Assembly: GCF_011761185.1 (NCBI RefSeq)
Contig: NZ_JAAOYM010000001.1
Location: 496,001 to 560,000 of the forward strand
Length of the DNA stretch: 64,000 nt
From: Saccharomonospora amisosensis
Lineage (GTDB): Bacteria; Actinomycetota; Actinomycetes; Mycobacteriales; Pseudonocardiaceae
Reading direction: 5' to 3'
The position numbers were made by a program, and so were the translations under genes. The stretch's first letter is position 1. The number at the start of each line of letters is the position of its first letter. The notes beneath the pieces were generated by a model. That model did no database searches. It was not told the DNA's origin and worked only from the letters and a program-made list of their open reading frames with translations. Positions 16,474 through 25,348 of this stretch are shown here, piece by piece.

Positions 16474-17315
16474 TCGAGGTCGGGCTACTCGGCGCCTTCC
16501 TTGGTGGGCTGCTGTCACTGGTGAGCCCCTGCTCGGCGCTGCTGCTGCCGTCGTTCTTCGCCTACGCGTTCGACGGCGTCGGTGCGCTCGCCAGGCGTAC
16601 CGTGGCGTTCTACGCCGGTCTGCTGGTCGTGCTTGTGCCGCTCGGCGCGGGCGTGGCCGCCGTTGGCTCACTCGTCACCCGCTACCGCGACGTCACCACG
16701 ACCGTGGGGGGTGCCGTGTTGATCGCGCTCGGCCTCGCCATGATCGCGGGCATCGGGTTCGGGCTGGCGTCGGCGGGGCGGGTCGCGGCGAGGATCAAAC
16801 TGTCCTCCGGCGCTTCGGTGTTCGCACTCGGCACCGTCTACGCGCTGGCTGGATTCTGCTCGGGACCGCTGCTCGGCAGCGTGCTCACCGTGTCGGCTGC
16901 GGGAGGGCAGCCCGGCTACGGCGCGACGCTGCTCGCGCTGTACGCACTCGGCATGGCGGCTCCGCTGTTCGCGCTTGCACTGCTGTGGGACCGCTTCGAC
17001 CTGGGCAAGAAGGCGTGGTTGCGCGGAAGGGAGATCCGGCTCGGGCGGCTGCGGACGCACAGCACCAACCTGGTGTCCGGCATCCTGTTCGTCGGCATCG
17101 GGCTGCTGTTCCTGCTCACCGACGGCACCGCCAACCTGGGTGGTTTCACCAGCGTCGACACCCAGTTCTCGCTGCAGGCGTGGCTGCAGGACCTCACCGG
17201 CCAGGTTTCCAACGCCGTACTGCTGCTCGTGCTGATCGGTCTTGCGTTGCTCGTGCTCGTGGTGCGGTTGCTGCGGTCGCGTTCCCGACGCCTCGACCGC
17301 CTGCCCCCTGACTGA
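16470..17315 (+). CDS. CcdA/DsbD-type cytochrome c biogenesis protein
   Basis: A 281-residue protein with at least six membrane segments. Transport cysteines are in SLVSPCSALLLPSFF (residue 21) and YALAGFCSGPLLGS (residue 131), the two positions used by CcdA to pass electrons through the membrane. A C-terminal extra segment and basic tail follow. It is coupled to the DsbA gene. Together they form a thiol-relay pair for envelope proteins or cytochrome maturation. It abuts the convergent methyltransferase with no gap. Confidence 0.9.
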   Translation: MIEVGLLGAFLGGLLSLVSPCSALLLPSFFAYAFDGVGALARRTVAFYAGLLVVLVPLGAGVAAVGSLVTRYRDVTTTVGGAVLIALGLAMIAGIGFGLASAGRVAARIKLSSGASVFALGTVYALAGFCSGPLLGSVLTVSAAGGQPGYGATLLALYALGMAAPLFALALLWDRFDLGKKAWLRGREIRLGRLRTHSTNLVSGILFVGIGLLFLLTDGTANLGGFTSVDTQFSLQAWLQDLTGQVSNAVLLLVLIGLALLVLVVRLLRSRSRRLDRLPPD

Positions 17316-17894
17316 TCACCACGTTCGCGCGTCGAGCAGCACGTCGATGGCCGTCCCGTTGCCGGTATCGCGCAACACGTGGTGCAGCGAATCCACCCGA
17401 AGGCCCTCGGCGGCCAGGGCCAGGTCCGCCACACTGGGCAGCACGCGTGGGTTCGGCGGGCCGCCGACCCCACGCTCGTAGTTCTCCCTGGCGTGGCCGA
17501 GGTAGAGCAGCCGTCCGCCGTCGCCGAGCCAGCCGCCCGCCCTGCGCAGTGCCGAGCCGAGCCGGTCGACGTCGATCTGCAGGAACCCGACGAGCACGAG
17601 ATCCACCGGTAGCCGCCCCGGCCGCCACGTCGTGACATCGCCAAGTTGCCAGTCGATATCCGAGCCGAACTCCTTCTCCCGTGCCGCATCCAGCGCCACC
17701 TGCGAGAAGTCCACGGCCGTGACCTGCCAGCCCCGCGAGTACAGCCACCTGGCGTGCCTGCCGTCGCCGCAGCCGAGGTCGATGGCGTATCCCGGGCTCG
17801 CCTCCTCGAGGCGGGCACGGATCGTGGCCGCTGGTTGTGGGCCCCACGGGTGCGGCTCGGCGCGGTAACGCTCGTCCCATGCTTCTGCTTCCAT
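17316..17894 (-). CDS. Class I SAM-dependent methyltransferase
   Basis: A 192-residue soluble enzyme with the Rossmann motif I IDLGCGDGRHARWL near residue 38, motif II VTAVDFSQVALDAAREK and an LVGFLQIDVDRL segment at motif IV. The N-terminal WDERYRAEPHPWGP is typical of small tellurite- or thiol-type methyltransferases (TehB-like/UbiE-like). The ATG at 17894 has AAGGTGG upstream and is chosen over a much longer upstream extension. It is divergent from the MBL-rhodanese gene. The substrate is unknown; a chalcogen or thiol substrate would suit the neighbourhood. Confidence 0.85.
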   Translation of the reverse strand: MEAEAWDERYRAEPHPWGPQPAATIRARLEEASPGYAIDLGCGDGRHARWLYSRGWQVTAVDFSQVALDAAREKEFGSDIDWQLGDVTTWRPGRLPVDLVLVGFLQIDVDRLGSALRRAGGWLGDGGRLLYLGHARENYERGVGGPPNPRVLPSVADLALAAEGLRVDSLHHVLRDTGNGTAIDVLLDARTW

Positions 17895-18017
17895 GCCACC
17901 TTCATACCCCGAGGGCGAAGCGACCGGTCCCGGCGACGCGCGGACCTGGCCTGGTTTGCGACCAGCGCAGCGGTGGTACGGCCAAGGCCGCACACCGACG
18001 AAACCGGGAGGCTCGTG

Positions 18018-19376
18018 GTGCAAGTCGAGGTGATCAAGACCGACGCGCTCGGGGATCGCAGTTACGTGGTGCACGACGGCGAGGTCGCGCTGGTGGTCGA
18101 TCCGCAGCGCGACGTCGACCGGGTCGAGGCACTGGTCGCCGAACGGCGCCTGCGGATCACCCACGTCGCGGAGACCCACCTGCACAACGACTACGTCACC
18201 GGCGGAGCGGAACTGGCACGGCGGCACGGCGCGGCCTATCTGGTGGCGGAGGGGGAGGGCGTGCGGTTCGACCACCGGCCGGTGCGCCCCGGCGAGCGGA
18301 TCGGTGTCGGCGGGCTTTCGGTGCGTGCCGTCGCGACCCCGGGTCACACCGAGCACCACGTTTCCTACGTCGTCGAGGACGGCGCCGAGCAGGCCGTCTT
18401 CTCCGGTGGCAGCCTGCTGTACGGCTCGGTCGGTCGCACCGACCTCGTCGATCCGAACAAGACCGCCGAGCTGACTCGCGCCCAGTACCGCTCCGCCCGC
18501 GAACTCGCCGAGCAGGCGCGGCCGGACGCGGCGCTGTATCCGACACATGGCTTCGGCAGCTTCTGCTCCTCCGGCCCCGCCGCCGAGACGGACATCTCTA
18601 CGGTCGGCGAGCAGCGCGAGCGCAACCACGCGCTCACCGAGCACGACGAGGAGCGCTTCGTCGAGCAGTTGATCGCCAACCTCACCGACTACCCGGCCTA
18701 CTACGCCCACATGGCGCCGCTGAACAAGGACGGTCCAGGCGTGCCGGAGCTGACCGTGCCGGAACCGGTCGACGCCGCCGCCCTGCGCGAACGAATCGTC
18801 GCGGGCGAGTGGGTGGTGGATCTGCGCAACCGGGTGGCGTTCGCCAACAAGCACCTCGCGGGCACGGTCAGCTTCGAGTACGGCGACGGCAAGCACTTCA
18901 CCACCTTTCTCGGTTGGACGGTGCCGTGGGGCGAGCCGCTGACACTCGTGGGTCCCGGAGGTGAGGTGCGGGCCGCCATCCGTGACCTCGCACGGATCGG
19001 CATCGACCGGCCGGATGTCGCCGTCGGCGACCCGGCTTCCGGGCTGGCGGGCGATCATCCGAGGTCGTCCTTCCCCAGCGTCGGCTGGGAGGAGGTGGCC
19101 GACGAGTTCGCCAAAGGCAACCCGCCCACCGTGCTCGACGTGCGCCGAGCAGACGAGTTCAAGTCGCAGCACGTCGAGGGTGCCCTCCACATCCCGCTGC
19201 ACGAACTGCTGTCCCGGATGGACGAACTGGAGCGGGGAAGGCGGCTTTGGGTCCACTGCGGATCGGGATACCGCTCGGCGGTGGCCGCGAGCCTGCTGGA
19301 AAGCGGCGGCCACAGCGTCGTGCACATCGACGGTGACTACTCCGAGGCAGCCAGCGCCGGGGTACCGGTGACCTGA
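18018..19376 (+). CDS. MBL-fold persulfide dioxygenase-like/rhodanese fusion
   Basis: A 452-residue protein. Residues 1-240 are a metallo-beta-lactamase fold with the HLHNDYVTGG metal loop and PGHTEHHVSYVV, as in ETHE1/BlhA persulfide dioxygenases (HxHxDH is degenerate here: THLHNDYV). One central rhodanese-like domain lacks its cysteine. A C-terminal rhodanese domain has the active cysteine in the loop WVHCGSGYRS near residue 419. The CstB-like layout suggests oxidation of persulfides to sulfite or thiosulfate. GTG 18018 has GGGAGG six bases upstream. A TauE/SafE exporter gene follows, as in cst-type operons. Confidence 0.88.
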   Translation: MQVEVIKTDALGDRSYVVHDGEVALVVDPQRDVDRVEALVAERRLRITHVAETHLHNDYVTGGAELARRHGAAYLVAEGEGVRFDHRPVRPGERIGVGGLSVRAVATPGHTEHHVSYVVEDGAEQAVFSGGSLLYGSVGRTDLVDPNKTAELTRAQYRSARELAEQARPDAALYPTHGFGSFCSSGPAAETDISTVGEQRERNHALTEHDEERFVEQLIANLTDYPAYYAHMAPLNKDGPGVPELTVPEPVDAAALRERIVAGEWVVDLRNRVAFANKHLAGTVSFEYGDGKHFTTFLGWTVPWGEPLTLVGPGGEVRAAIRDLARIGIDRPDVAVGDPASGLAGDHPRSSFPSVGWEEVADEFAKGNPPTVLDVRRADEFKSQHVEGALHIPLHELLSRMDELERGRRLWVHCGSGYRSAVAASLLESGGHSVVHIDGDYSEAASAGVPVT

Positions 19377-19380
19377 CCCC

Positions 19381-19464
19381 GCGAGTCCCCCGTTCCCGCC
19401 CGCGAGTCCCCCGGTCCCGTCCGCGAATCCCCCGTTCCCGTCCGCGAGTTCTGCGTTCCCGCCC
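19381..19464 (+). repeat. 21-bp tandem repeat, locus A (four units)
   Basis: Four consecutive 21-bp units begin at 19381, 19402, 19423 and 19444, each starting GCGAGTCCCCCG or a close variant followed by TTCCCG or GTCCCG. The array begins four bases after the stop of the MBL-rhodanese gene and reads in the same direction as that gene. The last unit carries the variant GCGAGTTCTGCGTTCC, also found as the last unit at locus B (27213-27296). Confidence 0.92.
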
Positions 19465-19513
19465 GTTCGGATCGATCCGGAGTAGCCATGCACGAGAGGG
19501 CAGTACGCCAACG

Positions 19514-20329
19514 GTGCGCGCCACCAGCCACCCGACGGTACGAGCGAGTGCGCTGACCGTGTCGCTGCTGGCCCTTCCGCTCGGCCTCCTGGTGGGGCTG
19601 GTGCTCGGCGCGCTCGGCGGCGGAGGCTCGGTACTCGCCGTGCCTGCGCTGATCTACCTGCTCGGGCAGGACCCGGTGCAGGCGACCACCGGATCGCTGC
19701 TCATCGTGCTGGCGACCAGCGTGGCTGGGGTCGCCTCACACTCAGGTGCCGGACACGTGGACTGGCGAACCGGCGTCGGTGTCGGACTGGCGGGCGTCGC
19801 GGGCGCGATCGGCGGCTCACTGCTCGCCGAGCGGATCAGCAGGCAGGTACTGCTCACCGGGTTCGCGATACTGGTGTTGATTGCCGCCGCGACGATGTGG
19901 CGGGAGGCAGGGCGGTCGAAGCTGCGGCGGCGCCGTCCTCGGAGCAGGTCGCTGTGGTCGACGCTGCTGCGGGCGCTGGTGGTCGGCACGCTGATCGGCG
20001 TGCTGACCGGGCTGTTCGGCGTGGGCGGAGGGTTCGTGGCGGTTCCCGCGCTGGTGCTCGGCCTCGGGATGGACATGGCGCTCGCCGTTGGGACCTCCCT
20101 TGTCGTCATAGCCATCAACTCGGTCGCGTCGCTGCTGGTGCGGCTCGGCGGGAGCCTGGAAGTGCAGTGGCAGGTGGTGCTGCCGTTCGCCGCGGCGGGA
20201 GTGGTCGGTGCCTTCATCGGGGAGCGTGGCGCGCGCAAGGTGTCGAATCGTCTGCTACAGCGATCCTTCGCGGTGTTGCTCGTGGGCCTGGCGGGCTTCC
20301 TGCTCGCCGAGCAGTTCCTGGTGCGCTGA
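19514..20329 (+). CDS. TauE/SafE-family sulfite/sulfonate exporter
   Basis: A 271-residue protein with about eight membrane segments and two repeats of the family glycine motif: LGALGGGGSVLAVPALIYLLG near residue 32 and GLFGVGGGFVAVPALVLGLG near residue 172. It follows the persulfide dioxygenase/rhodanese gene, so export of sulfite generated by that enzyme is a sensible role. The GTG at 19514 follows GAGAGG at a loose spacing; a later GTG at 19559 could also be used. The 21-bp repeat array lies between the two genes. Confidence 0.9.
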   Translation: MRATSHPTVRASALTVSLLALPLGLLVGLVLGALGGGGSVLAVPALIYLLGQDPVQATTGSLLIVLATSVAGVASHSGAGHVDWRTGVGVGLAGVAGAIGGSLLAERISRQVLLTGFAILVLIAAATMWREAGRSKLRRRRPRSRSLWSTLLRALVVGTLIGVLTGLFGVGGGFVAVPALVLGLGMDMALAVGTSLVVIAINSVASLLVRLGGSLEVQWQVVLPFAAAGVVGAFIGERGARKVSNRLLQRSFAVLLVGLAGFLLAEQFLVR

Positions 20330-20335
20330 CAGCGG

Positions 20336-20953
20336 TCACCACCACGCCGTGCGCACCGGTACCGGCCGCGTCCGCTCGGCGCCCTTCGCCTGCTGCCGGA
20401 CGAGCCACACCTCGTCGGCCGAGTCAGGAGGTCCGTAGACGAAGCTGCCGTCGTCACAGCCGTAGCTCATCGGCAGCCCTTCCAGCGTCATCCCGACGTC
20501 GCCCACCACCTCGCAGCGGGCCCCGCTCTCCAGTTCGACGAACCACGGCAGTGCGTTGTCCGCGCTGTTCGGCTCCGGTGGTCGCTGATCGGTGACGTCG
20601 AGTTGGACCGCGTTGCGGCCTGACGGATCGGGCAGGCACACCGCCTTGGTCTGCTCCCCTTCCGCCTGCACGAAACACGGGTCGAGCGCTGTCGTCGTCT
20701 CCCCCGTGAAACACAGCCGCGCGTTGAGGTTGCCCTTGTCGAACAGCGAAGGTCTGCAGGACGCGGTCTGCCTGTCGTCGACGCTGACCCACGGAGCGAG
20801 ATCGCCGCTCTCGGTGAACGGTTCCAGCACCACGGTGTTGGTGAACGCCACCGGACCGAGGTCCACATCGCCGTCGGTATCCGCAGTGCAGCCCGCGAAG
20901 GCGGTCGACGTCGCGGCGAGCGCTACGAGCAGGAGGGCGACTTTGCGGCGCAC
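20336..20953 (-). CDS. Secreted lipoprotein of unknown function
   Basis: A 205-residue predicted lipoprotein: basic start (MRRK), hydrophobic core and lipobox AFAGC near residue 21. The mature part carries seven further cysteines, enough for a disulfide-rich extracytoplasmic fold, and ends in two tryptophans. I do not recognise the family. The GTG at 20953 is chosen because longer forms would bury the signal peptide. It ends seven bases from the convergent TauE gene, and a DsbA system encoded nearby could oxidise it. Confidence 0.75.
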   Translation of the reverse strand: MRRKVALLLVALAATSTAFAGCTADTDGDVDLGPVAFTNTVVLEPFTESGDLAPWVSVDDRQTASCRPSLFDKGNLNARLCFTGETTTALDPCFVQAEGEQTKAVCLPDPSGRNAVQLDVTDQRPPEPNSADNALPWFVELESGARCEVVGDVGMTLEGLPMSYGCDDGSFVYGPPDSADEVWLVRQQAKGAERTRPVPVRTAWW

Positions 20954-21042
20954 GACGCTTCGGGCCTCTCTGTGTGAGCGGGCGAGATCGGGACCCAGCG
21001 TATCGGCCGGTACCGACGCGGCGCGGTCCACCCTCTGGCCGG

Positions 21043-22755
21043 TCAGTGCGACTCGCGGGGCACCTCGTGGCCGCGCGAGCCGCGAAGGAAGTCGAAGTCG
21101 GCACCCTCGTCTGCCTGTAGCACGTGCTCGGTGTAGAGCCAGGTGTAGCCGCTGGTGTACACCGGCGGTGTGGGCCGTAGCCGCGCCTCGCGCCGCCGCA
21201 GCTCGGCGTCGTCCACCTCCAGGGTCAGCCGCCGTGACGGCACGTCGAGCTCGATCCAGTCGCCGGTGTGGACCAGCGCGAGCGGTCCACCGAGCGCCGA
21301 CTCGGGTGCCACGTGCAGCACGACGGTGCCGTACCCGGTGCCGCTCATCCTCCCGTCGCAGATACGCACCATGTCGCGGACCCCGGCCGCGAGGAGCTTC
21401 GCGGGCAGCGGGACGTTTGACACCTCCGGCATGCCGGGATAGCCCTTGGGTCCGGCTCCCCTGATCACGAGTACCGTATCGGCGTCGACGTCGAGGTCAG
21501 GGTCGTCGCAGACAGCGTGATAGTCCTCCACGGAGTCGAACACCAGCGCCCTGCCACCGTGCACCAGCAGCTCTGGCGAGGCGGCCGACTGCTTGAGCAC
21601 GGCTCCTCGCGGGCACAGGTTCCCCCGCAGCACGGCCGTGCCCGTGCCCGGCGGTTGGAACGGTTCGTCGAACGTGGTGATGACCTCACGGTTCCAGCAC
21701 TCCGCCCGCGCCACCACCTCGGCGATCGCCTTGCCGGTGACGGTGACCTGCTCGCCGTGCAGCAGCCCGGCATCGGCGAGTTGGCGAAGCACCACGGGAA
21801 GCCCGCCCGCGTAGCAGAAGTCCTCCATCAGGAAGCTCCCGCTTGGCATGAGGTTCACCAGCGTGGGCACCCGCGCGGCGAGCCGGTCGAAGTCGTCGAG
21901 GTCGAGTTCCACGTCGACCCGACCCGCCAGCGCCAGCAGGTGCACTATCGCGTTGGTGGAACCGCCGATAGCGGCGTTGGTCCTGATGGCGTTCTCGAAC
22001 GCCTGCCTGGTGAGTACCCGCGATGGCCGCAGGTCTTCTGCGACGAGCTCGACGATGCGCCGCCCCGCCTGCTCCGCCGTACTGAACCGGCGCGCGTCCA
22101 CCGCGGGCCAGGTAGCCGAACCGGGTAACTGCATGCCGAGCGCCTCGGCCAGGCAGGCCATCGTCGAGGCGGTGCCCATGGTCATGCAGTGCCCGTTGGA
22201 GCGGGCCATGCAGCCTTCGGCGAAGAAGCATTCCTCCTGCGTCATCCTGCCGGCCTTGAGGTCTTCCTCGAACCGCCACACCGCGGTCCCCGAGCCGACG
22301 TCACGTCCCCGGTACTTGCCGTTCAGCATCGGGCCGCCCGTCACCATGATCGCGGGAAGGTCCGCACTCGCGGCGCCCATCAGCATGGCCGGGGTGGTCT
22401 TGTCGCAGCCGGAGAGCAGCACGACGCCATCCAGCGGGTTGGCCCTGATCAGCTCTTCGACCTCCATGGCCATGAGGTTGCGATAGAGCATCGCGGTGGG
22501 CCGCATCAGCGTCTCACCGGTGGCCATCGTCGGGAACTCCAGCGGGAAGCCGCCAGCCTGCCACACCCCACGCTTCACAGCGTCGGCGACGCGATGCAGG
22601 TGGGCGTTGCACGGCGCGAGTTCGGAGGCGCTGGTAGCGATGCCGATGACCGCCCGGCCGTCGAATACCTCGGGGCCGTATCCCTGGTTGCGCATCCAGG
22701 ATCGGTAGATCATCCCGGACCGGCCCTTAGCGCCGAACCACGCCGCACTACGCAT
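21043..22755 (-). CDS. IlvD/Edd-family dehydratase, sugar-acid type
   Basis: A 570-residue iron-sulfur dehydratase. Conserved cysteines lie in ELAPCNAHL, VVLLSGCDKTTPAML and MARSNGHCMTMGTAS, and the C-terminal half holds RICDGRMSGTGYGTVVLHVAPESA. The N-terminal RSWMRNQGYGPEVFDGR matches the L-arabinonate/sugar-acid dehydratase branch more closely than biosynthetic dihydroxy-acid dehydratase. The ATG at 22755 has GAGGAG upstream. No sugar operon surrounds it, so the substrate remains open. Confidence 0.88.
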   Translation of the reverse strand: MRSAAWFGAKGRSGMIYRSWMRNQGYGPEVFDGRAVIGIATSASELAPCNAHLHRVADAVKRGVWQAGGFPLEFPTMATGETLMRPTAMLYRNLMAMEVEELIRANPLDGVVLLSGCDKTTPAMLMGAASADLPAIMVTGGPMLNGKYRGRDVGSGTAVWRFEEDLKAGRMTQEECFFAEGCMARSNGHCMTMGTASTMACLAEALGMQLPGSATWPAVDARRFSTAEQAGRRIVELVAEDLRPSRVLTRQAFENAIRTNAAIGGSTNAIVHLLALAGRVDVELDLDDFDRLAARVPTLVNLMPSGSFLMEDFCYAGGLPVVLRQLADAGLLHGEQVTVTGKAIAEVVARAECWNREVITTFDEPFQPPGTGTAVLRGNLCPRGAVLKQSAASPELLVHGGRALVFDSVEDYHAVCDDPDLDVDADTVLVIRGAGPKGYPGMPEVSNVPLPAKLLAAGVRDMVRICDGRMSGTGYGTVVLHVAPESALGGPLALVHTGDWIELDVPSRRLTLEVDDAELRRREARLRPTPPVYTSGYTWLYTEHVLQADEGADFDFLRGSRGHEVPRESH

Positions 22756-23033
22756 CGTGACTCCTCGCCCGCTGTTCGTGAGGCAGACGGTTGACGTTAG
22801 GTCACCGGGCGCGCGGAAGTCCACAGAACCAAGGCGAAATGGGCGAAACCCAGGCCGTGTAGCCACAGCGTAGGCACAGCCTGGGGTTCTGAGCCGCCTC
22901 CGAGCAGTGGGGCACCGAAGCGACCTGCGCTCGGTTACCCCCGCCCACACCCGCGCTAATCCTTCGTCTCCAGGCTTGAGAGCAGCGTCACTTTCAGGTG
23001 ATTGTGGGAGCAGCCGACCGGAGGAGAACCGCT

Positions 23034-24650
23034 GTGCTTGATCTGCTGCTACGTGACGTACATGCCCTGACCATGACCGAGCGGCGGCCGGTGGCCCACA
23101 CGGTCGGGGTGTTCGACGGCCGGATCGTCGGACTCGACGAGCAGGTCGAGGACCTGACGGCACGGCGGGTGGTCAGCGGCGGCGGGGCGGTACTCGCGCC
23201 CGGCTTCGCCGACGCGCACAACCACATGGTGTGGTTCGGACTGTCGCTCGCGGAACTGGACCTGTCGGCGTGCACCAGCCTGGAGGAGGTGTACGACCTG
23301 GTCGCGCGCCGTGCCGCCGCGTTGCCGTCCGACGGCTGGGTGATCGGTTCCGGCTACGACGACTTCGTACTCGGTGGTCATCCGAGCAGGGCGGCGTTGG
23401 ACAGGGCGGGCGGCGGGCGAGCGGTGTGGCTCAAACACCGGTCCGCGCACATGTGCGTGGTGAGCAGCGCGATCCTCGCGGAGACCGGCGTGCTCGACGG
23501 CACCGCGACCGTGCCGGAGGCGGGGGTGGTCGGCAGGGACGAGGCGGGAGAGCCAACGGGGCTGCTTGCCGAGCAGGCACAGCAGCTGGTCGACGGTCTG
23601 GTGAAGCCCTACCCCGTGGAGGAGTTGGCCGCGGCGGTGGCACGGGCGGCTCGCCGCTACGTGGCCGAAGGGCTCACCCACGTCACCGAGGCGGGGGTGG
23701 GTGGTGGCTGGATCGGACACAGCCCGGCGGAGGTATCGGCCTACCAGTTGGCGCGGCAGCGCGGTGAGCTTCGACTTCGTGTGGAGCTGATGCCCGCCAG
23801 CGAGGTGTTGCGCCCGTTGCCTGGTGACACCGTCGGCCTCGACCTTGGGCTGCGGCCCGGATTCGGCGACGACCTGCTGAGCATCGGCCCGATGAAGATC
23901 TTCACCGACGGCGCGCTCAGCAGCCGAACTGCGGCGGTGACCGAGCCGTTCATCGGCCACGGGGGGCTCGGCGTGCTTGGCGACGACCCCGAGGTGCTGC
24001 GCACCCGAATGCTCGCCGCGCACCGCAGCGGCTGGCGCATCGCGGCGCACGCCATCGGCGACCGCGCGATCGACCTCACCCTGGACACGCTGGAGGAGGC
24101 GCAGCGGACACTGCCACGGCCCGGCGTGCGGCATCGCATCGAGCACGCCGGGATGGTGCGGCCCGACCAGTTGCCACGCATGGCGCGGCTCGGTGTCGTT
24201 CCCGTGCCGCAGGCGCGGTTTCTCCACGAGATCGGCGACACGATGGCGGAGTCGGTAGGGCCGCGGCGGGTGCCGTGGCTGTACCGGCACAGGTCCTTTC
24301 TGGAAGCCGGGTTGCGCGTCCCTGGCAGCTCCGATCGCCCCTGCGTCGGCACGGGCGCCCCGCTGTCGGGAATGCGGTCGATGGTGGAGCGCAGGACCAA
24401 GGCGGGCATCGAGCTAGGCGCGCAGGAGCGGGTTACCGCGAAGGAGGCGCTGCGGGCCTACACCACGCACGCCGCGTACGCCTCCCACCAGGAACACCGC
24501 AGGGGCAAGCTCGCCCGTGGTGCGTTGGCCGATCTTGTGCTGCTCGCCGAGGACCCGACCACGGTCGCGAGTTCCAAGCTCGCCGACATCGAGGTGCTGG
24601 CGACGTTCGTGGCGGGTGAGCTGGTGCACGGCACGCTACCCGGGCTGTGA
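23034..24650 (+). CDS. Amidohydrolase, YtcJ-like
   Basis: A 538-residue metal-dependent hydrolase. The N-terminal HxH metal motif is FADAHNHMVWFGLS near residue 65. Later motifs are IGPMKIFTDGALSSRTA, IAAHAIGDRAID, HRIEHAGMV and the late Asp in GSSDRPCVG. YtcJ-type enzymes cleave exocyclic amide or carbamate bonds, and the substrate is not predictable. The GTG at 23034 has GGAGGAG at ideal spacing. It is divergent from the dehydratase gene across 278 bp in which I saw no clear operator. Confidence 0.87.
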   Translation: MLDLLLRDVHALTMTERRPVAHTVGVFDGRIVGLDEQVEDLTARRVVSGGGAVLAPGFADAHNHMVWFGLSLAELDLSACTSLEEVYDLVARRAAALPSDGWVIGSGYDDFVLGGHPSRAALDRAGGGRAVWLKHRSAHMCVVSSAILAETGVLDGTATVPEAGVVGRDEAGEPTGLLAEQAQQLVDGLVKPYPVEELAAAVARAARRYVAEGLTHVTEAGVGGGWIGHSPAEVSAYQLARQRGELRLRVELMPASEVLRPLPGDTVGLDLGLRPGFGDDLLSIGPMKIFTDGALSSRTAAVTEPFIGHGGLGVLGDDPEVLRTRMLAAHRSGWRIAAHAIGDRAIDLTLDTLEEAQRTLPRPGVRHRIEHAGMVRPDQLPRMARLGVVPVPQARFLHEIGDTMAESVGPRRVPWLYRHRSFLEAGLRVPGSSDRPCVGTGAPLSGMRSMVERRTKAGIELGAQERVTAKEALRAYTTHAAYASHQEHRRGKLARGALADLVLLAEDPTTVASSKLADIEVLATFVAGELVHGTLPGL

Positions 24651-24717
24651 GCGATGAGTTCACCGGTCCGCGGCGGTCAACACTGTCGCGCGACGCCACG
24701 GACGTAACGGAGCGAAG

Positions 24718-25290
24718 ATGGGTTCACTGTTCTCGTTCATCGCCACGACGGTGGACGGATACCACGAGGGGCCGGATCGGGAGATCGACTGGCACAACGT
24801 CGACGAGGAGTTCACGGACTTCTCGCTGCGCCAGCTGGCCGAGACGACGACGCTGGTGTTCGGCCGCGTCACCTACGAGATGATGGCCGCGTACTGGCCG
24901 ACGCGGCAGGCTGGTGAAACCGACCCTGAGGTCGCGGAGCGGATGAACACGCTACCCAAGGTGGTGATCTCCGGCACACTCACGCAGGCAGAATGGGCCA
25001 ACACCCGGGTGGTGTCCACCGGCATCGCCGTGGAGATCGCCAAGCTCAAGCAGAGCAGCGACGGCTCCATCGCGGTTTTCGGCAGCGCCGCGCTGACCCG
25101 CTGGCTGCTGCGGAAGGGCCTGCTCGACGAACTTCGGCTGATGGTGATGCCAGTGCTACTCGGCGCGGGACATCCGGTTTTCGACGGTGGCACCGGGCGG
25201 ATCGGACTGCGCTTGGCCGACAGCACGGCGTTCGCGTCGGGCAACGTCCTCAACACCTACCTGCCGCAGCGGATTGGTCTGGATGAGTAG
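24718..25290 (+). CDS. Dihydrofolate reductase/RibD C-terminal family protein
   Basis: A 190-residue protein of the RibD C-terminal (dihydrofolate-reductase-like) fold. It starts LFSFIATTVDGYHEGPDREIDW and carries VFGRVTYEMMAAYWP, VVISGTLTQAEWANTRVV, IAVFGSAALTRWLL and LLDELRLMVMPVLLGAGHPVF, all standard family blocks. NADPH-dependent reductase activity is likely, but most such stand-alone proteins have no known substrate. It lies 67 bases after the amidohydrolase in the same direction. Confidence 0.9.
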   Translation: MGSLFSFIATTVDGYHEGPDREIDWHNVDEEFTDFSLRQLAETTTLVFGRVTYEMMAAYWPTRQAGETDPEVAERMNTLPKVVISGTLTQAEWANTRVVSTGIAVEIAKLKQSSDGSIAVFGSAALTRWLLRKGLLDELRLMVMPVLLGAGHPVFDGGTGRIGLRLADSTAFASGNVLNTYLPQRIGLDE

Positions 25291-25348
25291 CAGCCAGCCG
25301 GTGCCTACACTGCTGCGGTGACCTGCCAATATGGAGGGAGTCGCGCTG

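Noticed and set aside
19381-19464. CRISPR array at the 21-bp repeats
   Set aside because: Units are contiguous with no spacers, the period is only 21 bp, and no cas genes are present. They are tandem repeats.
17895-19511. Upstream extension of the methyltransferase frame to 731 codons
   Set aside because: The extension runs antisense through the MBL-rhodanese gene. A good ribosome binding site and the family N-terminus place the start at 17894.
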